The translations under genes and the position numbers were made by a program. The notes below the pieces were generated by a model. That model searched no databases. It was given only the letters and a program-made list of their open reading frames with translations, and was not told where the DNA came from. A DNA stretch of 11,174 nt from Bordetella parapertussis (lineage in GTDB: Bacteria > Pseudomonadota > Gammaproteobacteria > Burkholderiales > Burkholderiaceae_B). Location: NCBI GenBank assembly GCA_943331855.1, contig CALQNE010000104.1, positions 1 through 11,174 on the forward strand, given 5' to 3'. Positions 1 to 7,225 of the stretch are shown piece by piece (the first letter of the stretch is position 1; the number at the start of each line of letters is the position of its first letter).

Positions 1-1
1 A

Positions 2-1063
2 AAACATATGCCTTTAGTGTTGCAGACAAGCGGCGGCACCACCGGGCTACCTCGCCCGATGCTGTACTCACCACAAGACCGCGAGACGATGGCGATCTTA
101 GGTGGGCGCCGTATGGCTATGCATGGGATCAAGCCCGGCGACATGGTGCTAGTCACCCTTTCACTTGGTCTGGGCAATGGTGGCATGGCCCCGCGCGAAG
201 CCCTATGGCGCTACACCGGCGCAGTACCCGTCATGACCGGCAGCGGCGCCAACACGCCCACCCGCCGACAGATCGAAATCATCAAGGCTTGGGGTATCAA
301 GGTGATTTTGGGCTTCCCTGCCTACCTGCGCCACATGGCCATCGTTGCGCGTGATGAGCTCGGTATCGATCCAAAATCTTTAGGCATCCGTTTGCTTGGC
401 ACCCATTTAGGCATGGAAAATCGCGAAATCCTTGAAGACCTCTGGGGTGCAAAAGCCTTTGACATGTACGGGACACACGAAAGCGGCATGCTTGCAGCCG
501 AGTGCGAACACCAAACGGGCATGCACGTCATGGAAGACGCTTTTATCTTAGAAATAGCTGACCCTGAGACCGGAAAAATGTTGCCGGATGGCGAAAAAGG
601 CACGACCTACATCACCACACTTTATAAATACGGTGCGCCGCAGATTCGCTTTAACGTCAATGATATTTCGGCCTTTCACACCACCGCCTGCCCCTGCGGG
701 AATACGTCACGCCGTCTGAAACGTATTTTCGGACGCAACGACAACATGGTGAAGTTGCGGGGGGTCAACGTGTTTCCAGAGGCGGTTGGCGCCGCCGTGC
801 TTGAAGACAAACGTCTAAATGGCGAATACTTTTGTTTTGTTGATCGCGTGGGCGAAGCGGCAACCGATCACATGGATGTTTGGGTTGAAGTCATTGACCC
901 TCAGGTAGACCGCGCGGCCTTACGTGAAGAACTTGAACGACGCATGAAAGAGGTCCTGAGCCTCAAAGTGCAAATCACACCCGTCAACAAAGGGGATCTG
1001 GATCAGTACACCCTGACTTCACAAAGCTCGAAGGTTAAACGCCTGCTTGACCGCAGAAAGTAA
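2..1063 (+). CDS. Phenylacetate--CoA ligase family protein (AMP-forming acyl-CoA ligase), 5' partial
   Basis: This is an adenylate-forming enzyme of the PaaK family. Such enzymes activate a carboxylic acid, often aromatic, with ATP and pass it to CoA in the cytoplasm. Numbering from the first in-window Met (base 8), the phosphate-binding loop TSGGTTGLPRP is at residues 7-17, the MYGTHESG adenine/aryl motif at 153-160, the RFNVND motif at 214-219, and the hinge motif GRNDNMVKLRG at 242-252. The last ~85 residues look like the C-terminal AMP-binding domain of this family. The CPCG motif at 228-231 is typical of PaaK relatives. In the family the phosphate-binding loop lies about 90 residues from the N-terminus. 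Here it is at the window edge and the frame is open back to base 2, so the ATG at base 8 is internal and the gene is cut by the window, not truncated in nature. No signature identifies the acid, so I give no symbol. The family call is firm and the substrate is unknown. Confidence 0.9.
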   Translation, partial: KHMPLVLQTSGGTTGLPRPMLYSPQDRETMAILGGRRMAMHGIKPGDMVLVTLSLGLGNGGMAPREALWRYTGAVPVMTGSGANTPTRRQIEIIKAWGIKVILGFPAYLRHMAIVARDELGIDPKSLGIRLLGTHLGMENREILEDLWGAKAFDMYGTHESGMLAAECEHQTGMHVMEDAFILEIADPETGKMLPDGEKGTTYITTLYKYGAPQIRFNVNDISAFHTTACPCGNTSRRLKRIFGRNDNMVKLRGVNVFPEAVGAAVLEDKRLNGEYFCFVDRVGEAATDHMDVWVEVIDPQVDRAALREELERRMKEVLSLKVQITPVNKGDLDQYTLTSQSSKVKRLLDRRK

Positions 1064-1066
1064 CGA

Positions 1067-1130
1067 ACCTAGCTTTTTACTAAGATATGCTTATCTTTTG
1101 ATTTCATCAGATCTTTAAAACGCGCTAGGT
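1067..1130. repeat. Nested short inverted repeats after the ligase gene (possible 3' structure)
   Basis: ACCTAGC (1067-1073) is matched by its exact reverse complement GCTAGGT (1124-1130). Inside it, AAGATA (1082-1087) and TATCTT (1092-1097) form a perfect 6-bp arm pair with a 4-base loop, followed by TTGATTTC. The inner stem is AT-only and the following T tract is broken, so it would be a poor intrinsic terminator. It could still be a 3' structured end of the ligase transcript. A third CCTAGC occurs at 1170-1175. Confidence 0.25.
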
Positions 1131-1240
1131 CTTCGCACCCGCTTGGTGAAACACATTGAAACGCCTTTGCCTAGCCTGTTAAGCCAAATACAACTATCGG
1201 CAGGGGCACGCTTCCTCTATACTCACGCACTTTAAAGACT

Positions 1241-1264
1241 AGTGGAAAACACCTATTTTTCACT
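1241..1264. repeat. Inverted repeat AGTGGAAAA/TTTTTCACT upstream of the RND operon
   Basis: The arms at 1241-1249 and 1256-1264 pair over 9 positions (eight Watson-Crick, one G-T) around a 6-base loop. They lie about 65 bases before the permease start and just downstream of the TATACT candidate. This could be a leader hairpin or the operator of an unlinked regulator. No run of T follows directly, which argues against an intrinsic terminator. Confidence 0.3.
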
Positions 1265-1328
1265 GGGTCTGGTTTCGTTTTGTCTAAAGAATTCTGATAA
1301 TTAAAAAGCTTAGCTCAGGTCGTTGGCA

Positions 1329-4300
1329 ATGTGGATTGTTAGAACAGCATTAGAAAAGCCTTACACGTTTATCGTGATGGCGATTCTCATCCTGCTCTCA
1401 ACGCCATTAGCGGTGATGCGCACTCCGGTCGATGTGTTGCCTGAGATTAATATTCCGGTCATCAGCGTGATCTGGAACTACAACGGCTTATCTGCCCAGC
1501 AAATGGGCAATCGGATTACCCAAACCCACGAGCGCACGTTGACCACCACGGTTAACGATATCGAACATATCGAGTCGCAATCGCTGGGCGGTATTGCGAT
1601 CATCAAAATCTTTTTTCAACCCAACGTCAATATCCAGATGGCGATCTCTCAGGTCGTCGCCGTTTCGCAATCTGTGTTGCGACAAATGCCCCCTGGCATT
1701 ACGCCGCCCCTGGTCATTAAATACACGGCCTCTTCAATTCCGGTCATTCAGCTTGGCATGTCAAGCACCGTACTCGCTGAAAAAGAATTGTTTGATGCCG
1801 CACTGAATATTTTGCGACCACAGATTGTGACGATCCCCGGTATTGCAATGCCCTTCCCCTATGGCGGCAAGATCCGTGCCGTTTCAGTCGATATCGATCC
1901 ACAAGCGTTGCTCGCCAAGGGTATGACATCGTCCGATGTGATCAACGCGGTGACCACGCAAAATCTGACGCTACCGGCCGGTACCACAAAAATCGGGGAT
2001 ACCGAGTTCAACGTGTCACTCAATGCGTCGCCCCCAACCATTGCCGAGCTGAATAATATCCCCGTTAGAACCGTCAACGGCGCCACCACCTTCTTACGTG
2101 AGGTCGCACACGTACGCGATGGATTTTCGCCACAAATCAATATCGTGCGGCAAGACGGTCAGCGCGGCCTGTTGCTCACTGCACTCAAAAATGGCGGCGC
2201 CTCTACCCTTGACGTCGTCAATGCGCTCAAGGCAAAACTCCCATCACTCTTGCCACTGTTACCAGAAGGTATTGAAGTCAGGCTACTTGCCGACCAGTCA
2301 ATTTTTGTGAAAGAAGCCATTGCAGGCGTGATTCACGAAGCCTTGATTGCAGCGGCACTAACAGCCATCATGTTGCTGCTTTTTCTTGGCAACTGGCGTA
2401 CCACCGTCATTATTGCGATTTCGATTCCGCTTTCGATTTTCACTTCGTTAATCGTTCTCTACCTTTTAGGTGAAACGATCAACATTATGACGCTTGGGGG
2501 ACTAGCGCTCGCCGTTGGAATTTTGGTCGACGATGCAACGGTCACGCTCGAAAATATCGAGCGGCATTTACATATGGGCAAAGGTCTTTACGAATCAATT
2601 ATGGAAGGAGCCGGAGAAATCGCGGTGCCGGCCTTTGTCTCAACGCTGTGTATTTGTATCGTGTTCGTGCCGATGTTCTTTTTAGGTGGCGTCGCTAAAT
2701 ACCTGTTTGTCCCGCTGGCTGAAGCGGTCATTTTCGCGATGCTTGCTTCGTACATTTTGTCGCGAACCTTGGTTCCGACGATGGCCTATATGCTGCTCGG
2801 GCGCGCAACAAAGCTTGGCTATATCGGCCAGGTAATTTACGATATTCACGTTCGGTTTAACCGACAGTTTGAAATATTCCGAACCGCCTATGTCCTGCTG
2901 CTGAGTCATTTGCTGACTCGTCGAAAGCAATTCATTTTTGGATTTCTGTTTTTTTGCCTAGCGTCCTGCGGCATCTTCGCACTTCTTGGACGCGATCTAT
3001 TCCCGTTAGTCGATACCGGTCAGATCAAGCTGCACATGCGCGCGCCAAGCGGCACCCGCGTTGAACGCACAGCCATTATCGCGGACGAAGTTCAAACCCT
3101 GATCCGTCGCGTCATTCCAGAAAAAGATCTCGCCGGCATACTGGATAACGTTGGCTTGCCTAACAGCGGCATTAACCTCTCGTATAGCAGCTCTGGCACC
3201 ATTGGCGCGTTTGACGCCGACATCATGATCACGCTCAAACCAGGCCATCGCCCCAGTGAAGAATATATGGAAGCCTTGCTTCCCGAGTTACGCAAAAATT
3301 TTCCGGATATTGAGTTCTTTTTTCAACCCGCAGATATTGTGACTCAGATTTTGAATTTCGGGATTCCCGCGGCTATTGATGTGCAAATTGTTGGGGCAAA
3401 TTACACCGCCAATCAACAACTCGCCGGTAAGCTCGTGACAAAAATCGCTGCGGTGAAGGGTGCTGCAGACGTACACGTTCATCAACGTCTTGATAAACCT
3501 TCTATCGCATTGCAAATGGATCGCGTTCGAATGCAAGGCCTGAACTTAACGCCTTCCGACTTGGCTCAAAACATATTGCTTCCGCTGTCGGGCAGCGCAC
3601 AAACTGCGCCGTCATTTTGGTTGAATCCGGTCAACAACATCAACTACTCGATTCAAGTACAGGCTCCTCAGGCCAAAATAGAGTCGCTGGACGATTTATT
3701 GCGTCTGCCAGTAGGCCCATCGAATGCAGCAGCTTCAACTGCCTCGGCGGCCATCAATGCTGCGACGGGTCGAGGGCCGCAATTGTTGGGTAATCTAGTC
3801 ACAGTCTCTCCCACTGCAGAGTTTGCTATTTTGACCAGATACAACATTCAACCCTCGATCGATATTTATGCCAATGTGCGAGGTCGTGATCTTGCTGGTG
3901 TTGCCAACGATATTCAAAAGATCATCGACGAGGCAAAGGCTGAACTACCTCGCGGCAGCAGGATTGTCATGCGCGGCCAGGTAGAGACCATGAAAAATTC
4001 ATACACAGGATTGGCGATCGGCTTAGTCGGCGCGATTGTTCTGGTGTATTTGCTGATTGTGGTGAACTTCCAATCGTGGCTAGATCCGTTTATCGTGATT
4101 GCAGCCTTAATTGCAGCGCTCGCCGGCATCGCCTGGATGCTCATTTTGACTGCCACCAACCTGAGCGTCCCCGCCTTGACTGGCGCAATCATGACGATGG
4201 GGGTCGCCACCGCAAATAGTGTGCTCGTGATTTCGTTCGCACGACAGCGACTGGCGGACGGTCTACCCGCCTTATCCGCGGCGCTTGAGGCGGGCTCGAC

Positions 4301-4526
4301 ACGCCTGCGGCCCGTCTTAATGACCGCCTTAGCGATGATTCTAGGCATGATCCCCATTGCCATCGGCATTGGCGAGGGCTCAGAACAAAATGCACCGCTG
4401 GGTCGCGCGGTCATCGGCGGGCTTTTATTTGCGACTGTTTCTACCTTGTTATTTGTGCCGGTTCTTTTTGCCTCTTTCCATCGTATGCTGGCAATACGCA
4501 ACGAAAAACGACGAGCTCTCTCATGA
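1329..4526 (+). CDS. RND-family efflux transporter permease subunit (AcrB-like), 1065 aa
   Basis: This is the inner-membrane, proton-driven motor of a tripartite pump; its length is normal for the hydrophobe/amphiphile efflux branch. The N-terminus MWIVRTALEKPYTF and the periplasmic TPVDVLPEINIPV after TM1 are characteristic. TM4 carries the paired aspartates D401-D402 (LVDDATVTLEN), aligning with AcrB D407-D408. In TM11, R992 and T999 (RLRPVLMT) align with AcrB R971 and T978. The TM10 position of AcrB K940 is instead Ala962 (GVATANSVLVISFA). An Ala/Ser-rich stretch at about 799-813 interrupts the second periplasmic half. I chose ATG 1329 over TTG 1323 because it gives the family N-terminus and sits 9 bases after an AGG, whereas TTG would sit too close to it. 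It is the first gene of the operon and overlaps the adaptor gene by 4 bases (ATGA). Substrate is unknown: multidrug, solvent or another amphiphile is possible. Nothing points to the metal-exporting branch. Confidence 0.95.
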   Translation: MWIVRTALEKPYTFIVMAILILLSTPLAVMRTPVDVLPEINIPVISVIWNYNGLSAQQMGNRITQTHERTLTTTVNDIEHIESQSLGGIAIIKIFFQPNVNIQMAISQVVAVSQSVLRQMPPGITPPLVIKYTASSIPVIQLGMSSTVLAEKELFDAALNILRPQIVTIPGIAMPFPYGGKIRAVSVDIDPQALLAKGMTSSDVINAVTTQNLTLPAGTTKIGDTEFNVSLNASPPTIAELNNIPVRTVNGATTFLREVAHVRDGFSPQINIVRQDGQRGLLLTALKNGGASTLDVVNALKAKLPSLLPLLPEGIEVRLLADQSIFVKEAIAGVIHEALIAAALTAIMLLLFLGNWRTTVIIAISIPLSIFTSLIVLYLLGETINIMTLGGLALAVGILVDDATVTLENIERHLHMGKGLYESIMEGAGEIAVPAFVSTLCICIVFVPMFFLGGVAKYLFVPLAEAVIFAMLASYILSRTLVPTMAYMLLGRATKLGYIGQVIYDIHVRFNRQFEIFRTAYVLLLSHLLTRRKQFIFGFLFFCLASCGIFALLGRDLFPLVDTGQIKLHMRAPSGTRVERTAIIADEVQTLIRRVIPEKDLAGILDNVGLPNSGINLSYSSSGTIGAFDADIMITLKPGHRPSEEYMEALLPELRKNFPDIEFFFQPADIVTQILNFGIPAAIDVQIVGANYTANQQLAGKLVTKIAAVKGAADVHVHQRLDKPSIALQMDRVRMQGLNLTPSDLAQNILLPLSGSAQTAPSFWLNPVNNINYSIQVQAPQAKIESLDDLLRLPVGPSNAAASTASAAINAATGRGPQLLGNLVTVSPTAEFAILTRYNIQPSIDIYANVRGRDLAGVANDIQKIIDEAKAELPRGSRIVMRGQVETMKNSYTGLAIGLVGAIVLVYLLIVVNFQSWLDPFIVIAALIAALAGIAWMLILTATNLSVPALTGAIMTMGVATANSVLVISFARQRLADGLPALSAALEAGSTRLRPVLMTALAMILGMIPIAIGIGEGSEQNAPLGRAVIGGLLFATVSTLLFVPVLFASFHRMLAIRNEKRRALS

Positions 4527-5701
4527 CAGAAGAACGCCACGCGCATCAGGGTATGCCTGAGTTTCATAAGCACGGACCCGATCACGACTTGAACCGCCGT
4601 AAAGTCCTGCGAAAAGTAAAGCTCTTGACCTTCATTATCTTGTTGCTTTTAGGTTTTGGCATGGCCAAAACGTTATTCACGCGTTGGTCCTATGGCGACG
4701 TACTGGCGCAGCGCGCACAACAGAACACCGTGATGCATGTATTGGTGACCAAGCCCGCCCCGCCCTCCAAGAGTGGTCCGAATTCTAAGCTTGTTTTACC
4801 CGGCACGTTACTAGGCATCAACGAAGCCCAGATTTATTCTCGCGTGAACGGCTACGTTAAACAATGGCTCAAAGATATTGGCGACACCGCAAAAAAAGGT
4901 GACACGCTGGCCATTTTAGATATTCCTGAAGTGAACAAGCAGGTAGAGGAAGCGACTGCGAACTTTCAACTCGCCAAAACTGCCTACGAGCGTTGGAAAC
5001 GCCTGCGAGCCGAAGATGCAGTTTCGCAGCAAGAGCTCGACGAAAAGACGGCCATCTTTAGACAAACAGAGGCCATCCTTAAACGTCTGCGTGATTTGCA
5101 AAGCTTTGGCACGGTGGTAGCCCCATTTGATGGCACAGTTACTCGCCGCAATATCAATATGGGTGACCTCGTGAATGCGGGCAACGTCGGTTCAGCTCAG
5201 TCCATGTTCACCATGGCGCACGTCGACAAACTCCATGTCTATGTTTATCTGCCTCAAGATCGCGTTGGGCAGATAAAAGTTGGCGATGAAGTCTCGATCA
5301 CGCAAAACAGCGCGCCGGATAAACCTGTCAAAGGTCGTATTGCGCGCACAGCGGGAGCAATTGATACCAATACACGTTCTCTACAAGTCGACATCGAAGT
5401 GCCAAACGAAAACCGCATTCTGCTGCCTGGCGCCTATGTTGAAGTGGCGCTCAATATTTCAACCGGAAGTCAGTTAATTATCCCGACTAACTCATTAATT
5501 TTTGGTGCAGGTGGGCCTTTTGTCGCGACGGTCAAAGACAACAAAATCTTAAAGAAAAAAGTTTCACTTGGCATCGATTACGGCCTACAGGTCGAAATTC
5601 GTGCCGGACTCACCGCTGACGAAGACATCATCCTCAACCCTCTTGATTCGATTACCGACGGACAGGTCGTCAAAATCGAAACACCAACCAGACGCCAATG
5701 A
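4523..5701 (+). CDS. RND efflux periplasmic adaptor (membrane fusion protein, HlyD/AcrA family), 392 aa
   Basis: The adaptor links the RND permease to the outer-membrane channel. Residues 1-33 are polar and positively charged (RRKVLRKVK before the membrane), followed by one hydrophobic anchor at about 34-48. No lipobox is present, so it is anchored by an uncleaved signal helix. The first lipoyl half is at about 105-137 (SRVNGYVKQW, then GDTLAILDIPEV). A short coiled-coil hairpin spans about 138-193, and the second lipoyl half is at 198-217 (APFDGTVTRRNINMGDLV). The beta-barrel and membrane-proximal domains fill the rest. The short hairpin suits pairing with an OprM/NodT-type channel. The ATG overlaps the permease stop (ATGA), with only a weak GAG-type ribosome site ahead, which suggests translational coupling. 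The first 21 residues hold five histidines, which is odd for a cytoplasmic tail. A later Met (residue 11) is a less likely start. Confidence 0.93.
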   Translation: MTEERHAHQGMPEFHKHGPDHDLNRRKVLRKVKLLTFIILLLLGFGMAKTLFTRWSYGDVLAQRAQQNTVMHVLVTKPAPPSKSGPNSKLVLPGTLLGINEAQIYSRVNGYVKQWLKDIGDTAKKGDTLAILDIPEVNKQVEEATANFQLAKTAYERWKRLRAEDAVSQQELDEKTAIFRQTEAILKRLRDLQSFGTVVAPFDGTVTRRNINMGDLVNAGNVGSAQSMFTMAHVDKLHVYVYLPQDRVGQIKVGDEVSITQNSAPDKPVKGRIARTAGAIDTNTRSLQVDIEVPNENRILLPGAYVEVALNISTGSQLIIPTNSLIFGAGGPFVATVKDNKILKKKVSLGIDYGLQVEIRAGLTADEDIILNPLDSITDGQVVKIETPTRRQ

Positions 5702-7194
5702 AACGTTCGTTCACGCTTTGCTTGATCGCTCTTGCCTGCGCGGGCTGCTCGCCAATCGGGCCGGATTATGCACGGCCGTTGCTTGAGATGCCAGAGAACT
5801 GGAAAGCCTTGCCGGGTGCAAATCCTGCGCTATGGAAACCGGCCGAGCCTGCTGACGGCGTACCCAAAGGCCAATGGTGGGCGAGTTTTAAAGACGAAAC
5901 ACTCAATCAGTTAATTCAAAAATGTTTAGAAAACAACAATACGTTGCAAGCGTCTATTGCCAGACTTGATCAAGCGATTGCCCAAAGTGAGGCGCGCGGG
6001 GCCGCGCAACTACCCACCATCACCGCGGGCGGCATTGCGTCACGCACCTTAACTTCAGCGAACCGGCCGACTACAACGTATGACAGCGTGAACATTTCAA
6101 CCGTGCAAAATGATTTTCGTCCGGTTGCGATTATGACCTACGAAATTGACTGGCTCGGCAAAGTTCGCCGCGATGTCGAGGCCGCGCGTAGCACCGCCGA
6201 GCAAGCCGCGGCCGATACTGAGAACGTAAAACTTTTACTCAGTGCTCAAGTCGCATCTTCATACATTTTGATGCGCCAATATGATGAAGAAATTCGCGTC
6301 CTGACCATCATTGTTGGCCTTCAAAACAAGTTGCTTGATCTGATTCAAAAGCGCTATGACCTGGGTTCTGCAGGGCGCACTGAGTTAGAACAGCAACGTG
6401 CGTTAACAGAAGTGAGCGGCGCACAACTTGAAGTGATCAAATCGCAACGTAACGTTCAAGAGAACTTGTTAGCAACGCTGACTGGTACTGCGGCTGCAAG
6501 CTTTAAGATCGCGCCGGGTCGGTTGCCCGAAACACTCCCTGCGTTTCCGGTCAATATCCCATCATCGCTACTTGAACGTCGACCCGATGTAGCAGCGGCC
6601 GAACGCGCCATGGCCGCGGCGAATGCCCAGATCGGTGTTGCCAAAGCCGCGTTCTTTCCGTCTTTGTTAGTCGCACCCGCTTTCTTGGGTTTCGATTCAA
6701 ATAATGCAACAACGCTCTTTAACCTGCCTTCTTTGCTCTGGTCAATTGGCTTAACCGCCACACAGACGGTCTTTGATGCCGGCCGCACCAGCGCCAACTA
6801 TCGCTTTGCGCAAGCGGGCTACGCAGTTACCGTTGCCAACTATCGCCAAACGGTCTTGATTGCGATTCAAGAGACGCAGGATGCCATGAGCAATCTGCAA
6901 CAATACGATCGCGCCCGCAGCAAGCAAGATCAAGCTGTCGAGAGCCTGAACAAGGCCTTACGCATCAGTTCAATACGCTATCGAGAAGGCTTGGATACTG
7001 CGTTAACACTTGCCCTGCTACAACAAAACCAACTAACTGCACAACGCACAAAATGGCAGCTGCACGGCAATCAGTTCTTGGCCAATATCGCGCTGGTCAA
7101 AGCCTTGGGCGGGGGCTGGGAAGGTTTTAAACCACCCGAACCAATCGTGCGCGCTCAAGACGACAAGTCTGATATTTTTGATGGTGCCCAATAA
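5698..7194 (+). CDS. Outer membrane efflux lipoprotein (OprM/NodT-type outer membrane factor), 498 aa
   Basis: This forms the trimeric outer-membrane channel and periplasmic tunnel of the pump. A Lys/Arg start and hydrophobic stretch lead to Cys17 followed by SPIGPDYARP, the family hallmark of a lipidated Cys just before a GPDY segment. The two repeats of the OEP fold can be recognised. One runs from the FKDETLNQLI region through the long helices with FEIDWLGKVRRDVEAAR-like sequence (here YEIDWLGKVRR). The other starts near LLERRPDVAAAERAMAAANAQIGVAKAAFFPSL and includes the FDAGRT turn. Length is usual for the family. The ATG overlaps the adaptor stop by 4 bases, so all three pump genes are probably translated from one mRNA. 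The lipobox is imperfect (Cys at -3 of Cys17), and Cys14 also satisfies a lipobox pattern. Cys17 is preferred from family position. Confidence 0.94.
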   Translation: MKRSFTLCLIALACAGCSPIGPDYARPLLEMPENWKALPGANPALWKPAEPADGVPKGQWWASFKDETLNQLIQKCLENNNTLQASIARLDQAIAQSEARGAAQLPTITAGGIASRTLTSANRPTTTYDSVNISTVQNDFRPVAIMTYEIDWLGKVRRDVEAARSTAEQAAADTENVKLLLSAQVASSYILMRQYDEEIRVLTIIVGLQNKLLDLIQKRYDLGSAGRTELEQQRALTEVSGAQLEVIKSQRNVQENLLATLTGTAAASFKIAPGRLPETLPAFPVNIPSSLLERRPDVAAAERAMAAANAQIGVAKAAFFPSLLVAPAFLGFDSNNATTLFNLPSLLWSIGLTATQTVFDAGRTSANYRFAQAGYAVTVANYRQTVLIAIQETQDAMSNLQQYDRARSKQDQAVESLNKALRISSIRYREGLDTALTLALLQQNQLTAQRTKWQLHGNQFLANIALVKALGGGWEGFKPPEPIVRAQDDKSDIFDGAQ

Positions 7195-7225
7195 GGTCGC
7201 TACCCACTGCTTGGCTTGTTTTTTT
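7185..7225 (+). terminator. Weak terminator candidate at the end of the RND operon
   Basis: A run of seven T at 7219-7225 follows TTGGC (7211-7215), which can pair with the GCC/AA of GCCCAA near the end of the outer-membrane-factor gene if one C is bulged. The stem is short and the loop long, so support is poor. The structure would lie partly inside the 3' end of the opposing MFS gene, as there are only 5 bases between the two stop codons. Confidence 0.15.

Larger units (their letters stand above)
1064..1328 (+). promoter_or_regulatory. Intergenic leader upstream of the RND operon with weak promoter candidates
   Basis: This 265-base gap separates the ligase gene from the pump operon and must hold the operon promoter if the two are not co-transcribed. 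No box pair is convincing. Candidates are a TATACT -10-like hexamer at 1218-1223 without a good -35, and TTGCCT (1167-1172) with TACAAC (1189-1194) at 16-base spacing. Both are 4-5 of 6 matches only. A GATAAT at 1296-1301 also lacks a -35. No ORF with family resemblance lies here. The region also carries the inverted repeats listed separately. Confidence 0.35.

Noticed and set aside
8-10. ATG as the true start of the first gene
   Set aside because: It would place the ATP-binding loop at the extreme N-terminus and drop about 90 residues normally present; the frame stays open to the window edge.
1323-1325. TTG start for the RND permease
   Set aside because: It adds only two residues, sits too near the AGG ribosome-site candidate, and the ATG at 1329 gives the standard family N-terminus.
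3914-4585. A 223-codon open frame on the minus strand
   Set aside because: It lies antisense to the conserved TM9-TM12 part of the RND permease and its product resembles no family I know; it is a frame shadow.
6456-6797. A 113-codon minus-strand frame inside the outer-membrane-factor gene
   Set aside because: Antisense shadow of the second OEP repeat, with no start signal or family resemblance.
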